NCBI GenBank assembly: GCA_963759235.1
Contig: CAVWYO010000009.1
Span: forward strand, 62,001-126,000
Length of the DNA: 64,000 nucleotides
Origin: Bauldia sp963759235
GTDB taxonomy: Bacteria; Pseudomonadota; Alphaproteobacteria; Rhizobiales; Kaistiaceae
Reading direction: 5' to 3'
Below, piece after piece: positions 61,477-64,000 of the stretch; position 1 is the first letter of the stretch; every line of letters starts with the position of its first letter. Under the pieces are notes generated by a model that did not search any database, was not told the origin of the DNA, and saw nothing but the letters and a program-made list of their open reading frames with translations. Position numbers and translations under genes: made by a program.

Positions 61477-61908
61477 GTGACCCTCGGGGGCCTGTTCAAG
61501 GCGGCCGGCATCGGCGCCAGCCTGGCGCGGAGCGAGGTCAAGGCGGCGATGCGCAGAGCCGCCCGGCAGGCGGCCTTCGCCATCGTCGTGGTGTCGCTCC
61601 TGGTGCTTGCGTTCGGCTTCGGGCTCGGTGCCTTTGCCGTCTGGCTCTCGCACGAGATCGGCACGGTCCGGGCGCTCGCATTCATCGCCCTCGGCTTCGT
61701 CGTTCTGGCGTTGATCGCCTACATCATCTGGCAGGCCTCCGGCCGAGGCGCATCGAGACGGCGTCGCGGCCGGTCGCCGATTGCCGAGGCGCTCAACCTC
61801 GACAGGAACGCGGACGGCGAGGAACCGCCTCAAGGCTCGGTCCTCGGCTCGCTGGCGGTGGTGGCGCTGGTCGGATACCTGCTCGGCCGGCAGATCTTTC
61901 GGCGCTGA
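61477..61908 (+). CDS. Phage-holin-superfamily (DUF1469/YqjE-like) membrane protein
   Basis: 143 residues from a GTG at 61477 with GGAG upstream. It starts with a short amphipathic helix (LFKAAGIGASLARSEVKAAM), then two adjacent membrane helices at about 33-57 and 64-88. A basic Arg/Ser linker (GASRRRRGRSP) and a last hydrophobic helix ending GYLLGRQIFRR follow. The DUF883-DUF1469 pairing mirrors YqjD-YqjE of enterobacteria, which supports both calls. Despite the superfamily name there is no reason to think it is a phage gene. Confidence 0.75.
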   Translation: MTLGGLFKAAGIGASLARSEVKAAMRRAARQAAFAIVVVSLLVLAFGFGLGAFAVWLSHEIGTVRALAFIALGFVVLALIAYIIWQASGRGASRRRRGRSPIAEALNLDRNADGEEPPQGSVLGSLAVVALVGYLLGRQIFRR

Positions 61909-62066
61909 CTCACGGCCCGAACCTCCTCGTTACCGATCGCGACGTCCGGGTGTCCGGCCCCGGACGGAACCTTTCTCGGTTCCGGCCGTTGTCGTTGTGG
62001 CCGCCAGCCCTTTTCCGGGATTGCGGCCGTTTTTCCGGTGCGCTGACGCGGTGGGAGGCGACAAAC

Positions 62067-63245
62067 GTGACCGCTCAGTTGGATGACGGGAAGTCCGGGC
62101 CAATCGGGGAAGAGGTGCCGGTTCTGTCGCTCGCCGTCAGGATCTCCATCGTCGGCACCTTTCTGCTCCTCCTGTTCGGCGCGCTTTATTTCGCGCGAGC
62201 CCTCGTCCTGCCGATCATCCTGGCGCTGCTCATCACGCTGACATTCATGCCGATGGTCCGCAGCCTCAACCGGCGCGGCATCCCGGCGGCGGCTTCGGCC
62301 GTCCTGCTCGTCGTGACCATGGGTGGGGCCGGCCTGATCGGGTCGATCCTGCTCGCCCAGCCGGTGACGCAGGTGGTCGAGGACGCTCCGCAAACGATCC
62401 GCGACCTGCGGGCCCGTTTCTACGCCTTTCGCGGAACCGCATCGAAGCTCGTCGAGGCGAGCAAGCAGGTGCAGGACATCGCCGACGGCTCCGATGGCGC
62501 GGATAAGCCGCAGAAGGTGGTCATCGCCCAGCCCGGCGTCATTTCATGGGCGGCCGACGCGCTCTCCGGGATCGGATCGACGCTTGGCGCAACGCTTATT
62601 CTCGTCGTCTTCCTGCTGTCGTCGGGTGACTTGTTTCTTCAAAAGCTGGTGCGGGTCCTGCCGACACTCCACGACAAGAAGCGGGTGCTGCGCATCGTTC
62701 ATGACGTCGAATCGGAAGTCTCGCGTTACCTGCTGACCATCACGGTAATCAATGTCGTGTTCGGCTGCGCCGTCGGCCTGGCGATGGCGGTGCTCGGCAT
62801 GCCCAACCCGGTTCTGTGGGGGGCGGCCGCGGCACTTCTCAACTACGTGCCCTATCTTGGCGCGGTGGTCGGCATCGCACTCGCGGCGGCGACGGCGATC
62901 GTCACATATCCCACGCTGGCGATGGCCGCCGTTCCGCCTGCCGCCTATTTCGTCCTTCACATTCTCGAGGGGACCGTCGTTACGCCGCTCACCCTCGGGC
63001 GGAGGCTGGAGCTCAACGCCGTCGTCATCCTGATCGCGCTTGCCTTCGCCGGCTGGCTGTGGGGCATCGTCGGCGCCATCATCGCGGTGCCGCTTCTGGT
63101 CGTCGTCAAGGTGTTCTGCGACCATCTCCCCAACCTCGCCAAGGTCGGAGAATTCCTCTCCGGCGACCTGCCGACCGCCGGCGAAACGGCGAACAGCGAG
63201 GTGGCGAACGCCACGTCGCCGGCGACCAACAAGCGCCTCGCCTGA
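62067..63245 (+). CDS. AI-2E/PerM-family transporter
   Basis: 392 residues from a GTG at 62067 with GGGAGG 8 nt upstream. The protein has paired N-terminal helices (about 22-42 and 45-65), a soluble segment (110-165), and a C-terminal membrane half with the family motif NPVLWGAAAALLNYVPYLGA and LEGTVVTPLTLGRRLELNAV then WGIVGAIIAVPLLVVVK. Members export AI-2 or other small compounds or act as Na+/H+ antiporters; the substrate is unknown here. It lies 158 nt after the YqjE-like gene, so it may or may not share the stress promoter. Confidence 0.9.
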   Translation: MTAQLDDGKSGPIGEEVPVLSLAVRISIVGTFLLLLFGALYFARALVLPIILALLITLTFMPMVRSLNRRGIPAAASAVLLVVTMGGAGLIGSILLAQPVTQVVEDAPQTIRDLRARFYAFRGTASKLVEASKQVQDIADGSDGADKPQKVVIAQPGVISWAADALSGIGSTLGATLILVVFLLSSGDLFLQKLVRVLPTLHDKKRVLRIVHDVESEVSRYLLTITVINVVFGCAVGLAMAVLGMPNPVLWGAAAALLNYVPYLGAVVGIALAAATAIVTYPTLAMAAVPPAAYFVLHILEGTVVTPLTLGRRLELNAVVILIALAFAGWLWGIVGAIIAVPLLVVVKVFCDHLPNLAKVGEFLSGDLPTAGETANSEVANATSPATNKRLA

Positions 63246-63359
63246 AAAAGGCCGACGGTCGCTTTCCTTTCCGGTAGCGGGTGGGCTATTCAACGGCAGC
63301 TAACGGCGTCGGTCGTGCGCGCCCTTTCAAACGGGTCCGGCAGAGGAGTTACCAGCGAG

Positions 63360-64000
63360 ATGATCATCGTCACCGGGGGAAGCGGAAAACTCGGCCGCGC
63401 CTGCGTCAAGGAGCTGATGGAGCACGGTCACAATGTCACCTCGGTCGATCTCGTCCCGCCGCCCGGGCTCACCAATCCGCCGAGCCCGGGAGACGTGCGT
63501 TTCACGCGGGCCGACGTAACCGATTTCGGCCAGGCGATGGCGGCGCTGTCGATGATCGACGAGCGGGTGGAGAAGGTCACCGGCGTCGTTCACCTCGCCG
63601 CGATTCCGGCGCCCGGTCAGGCACCCAACCACGTCACCTTCGCCACCAACACCATCTCCACCTACAATATCTTCGAGGCGGCCCGTCAGCTTGGCATCAA
63701 GAACATCGTCTGGGCGTCGAGCGAGACCGTGTTCGGCATCCCCTATCCGAAAGGGCCGGCCTATGTGCCCGTCGACGAGGAGATCACCCGGCCCGAGACC
63801 GCCTATTCGCTGTCGAAGCTGGTGGGCGAGGAGATGGCCAAGCAATTCTGCCGGTGGGATCCGGAGCTGAAGATGGTCGGCCTGCGCTTCTCGAACGTGA
63901 TGTATCCCGAGGAATACGAGCGCTTCCCTGATTTCGACGCCGATTCCCGCGCGCGGCACTTCAACCTGTGGACCTATATCGACGCGCGCGACGGCGCCCA
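63360..64000 (+). CDS. NAD-dependent epimerase/dehydratase (extended SDR), 3' end outside the window
   Basis: The first 213 codons are visible. The ATG at 63360 has GAGGAG about 12 nt upstream. The nucleotide-binding motif is TGGSGKLG at residues 5-12, followed by D30 in SVDLVPP, suggesting NAD(H). The active-site YSLSK lies at about 148-152, and SSETVFGIPYP precedes it. Close relatives act on UDP-sugars or uronate, but the substrate cannot be named from this part. The reading frame is open to the window end. Confidence 0.88.
   Translation, partial: MIIVTGGSGKLGRACVKELMEHGHNVTSVDLVPPPGLTNPPSPGDVRFTRADVTDFGQAMAALSMIDERVEKVTGVVHLAAIPAPGQAPNHVTFATNTISTYNIFEAARQLGIKNIVWASSETVFGIPYPKGPAYVPVDEEITRPETAYSLSKLVGEEMAKQFCRWDPELKMVGLRFSNVMYPEEYERFPDFDADSRARHFNLWTYIDARDGA

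Noticed and set aside
61477..61908. Idea that the holin-superfamily gene indicates a prophage
   Set aside because: It is paired with a DUF883/ElaB-like gene in the YqjD-YqjE manner and is not flanked by any phage gene.

Overview
The window reads as chromosomal DNA of a high-GC alphaproteobacterium, most likely order Hyphomicrobiales (Rhizobiales). The main pointers are a full-length cyclic beta-1,2-glucan synthase (NdvB/ChvB/Cgs type), abundant ABC and TRAP solute transport, a CHASE4-PAS-GGDEF-EAL protein, a class III cyclase and a candidate EcfG-type stress promoter. The genus cannot be fixed from this sequence. Both ends are cut through genes: an MHYT-domain protein on the left and an NAD-dependent epimerase on the right.

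1-8.5 kb (minus strand) is a catabolic cluster: an N-formylglutamate-amidohydrolase-family protein, an ethanolamine-permease-like APC transporter, a glutamine-synthetase-family ligase, an aldehyde dehydrogenase, a small PH-domain membrane protein and an iron-dependent alcohol dehydrogenase. The set fits a gamma-glutamylated amino-alcohol route: import, ATP-dependent glutamylation, two oxidations, then hydrolysis. A VapC-like PIN toxin and a DUF7662-like partner, with their own sigma70-type promoter, sit inside the cluster. 8.8-14.1 kb (plus) is an RpiR regulator, FGGY kinase and sugar-type ABC transporter. An SRAP/YedK DNA-repair gene follows, then a BMP-family (nucleoside-type) ABC operon at 15.1-19.7 kb. 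20-34.2 kb holds the c-di-GMP protein, ndvB followed by a cyclopropane-fatty-acid-synthase-family gene, a cluster of small genes (one apparently frameshifted) and a cold-shock gene.

34.4-49.5 kb is a patchwork of accessory DNA beside a tRNA-Ser(CGA). It contains a truncated transglutaminase-like gene, fragments of serine recombinases, an IS91 relic, a TRAP transporter operon followed by a chopped shikimate dehydrogenase, a 27-codon relic of an IS256-type transposase, phage packaging relics (P27 small terminase, HGGxSTG protein), and a membrane-anchored Clp-fold protease-like protein. It also holds two nested IS21-family elements. The outer element is bounded by a 6-bp duplication and lies just upstream of the protease-like gene. 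At least four genes here or near the edge carry single-base frameshifts, while very long genes elsewhere are intact. This points to real decay rather than poor sequence.

49.8-64 kb returns to core-like DNA: an IlvD/EDD-family sugar-acid dehydratase, then a three-gene minus-strand operon (LysM-FecR-Ig protein, a 1610-residue PKD-repeat protein with about 15 repeats, and a dCache-HAMP adenylate cyclase). This operon looks like a surface-sensing and second-messenger unit and is one of the two most interesting loci. On the plus strand follow a DUF883/ElaB-like protein and a holin-superfamily membrane protein behind a GGAAC-N17-GGTT promoter, an AI-2E/PerM-family transporter and the partial epimerase. 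All functional calls come from reading motifs by eye; no database search was run.
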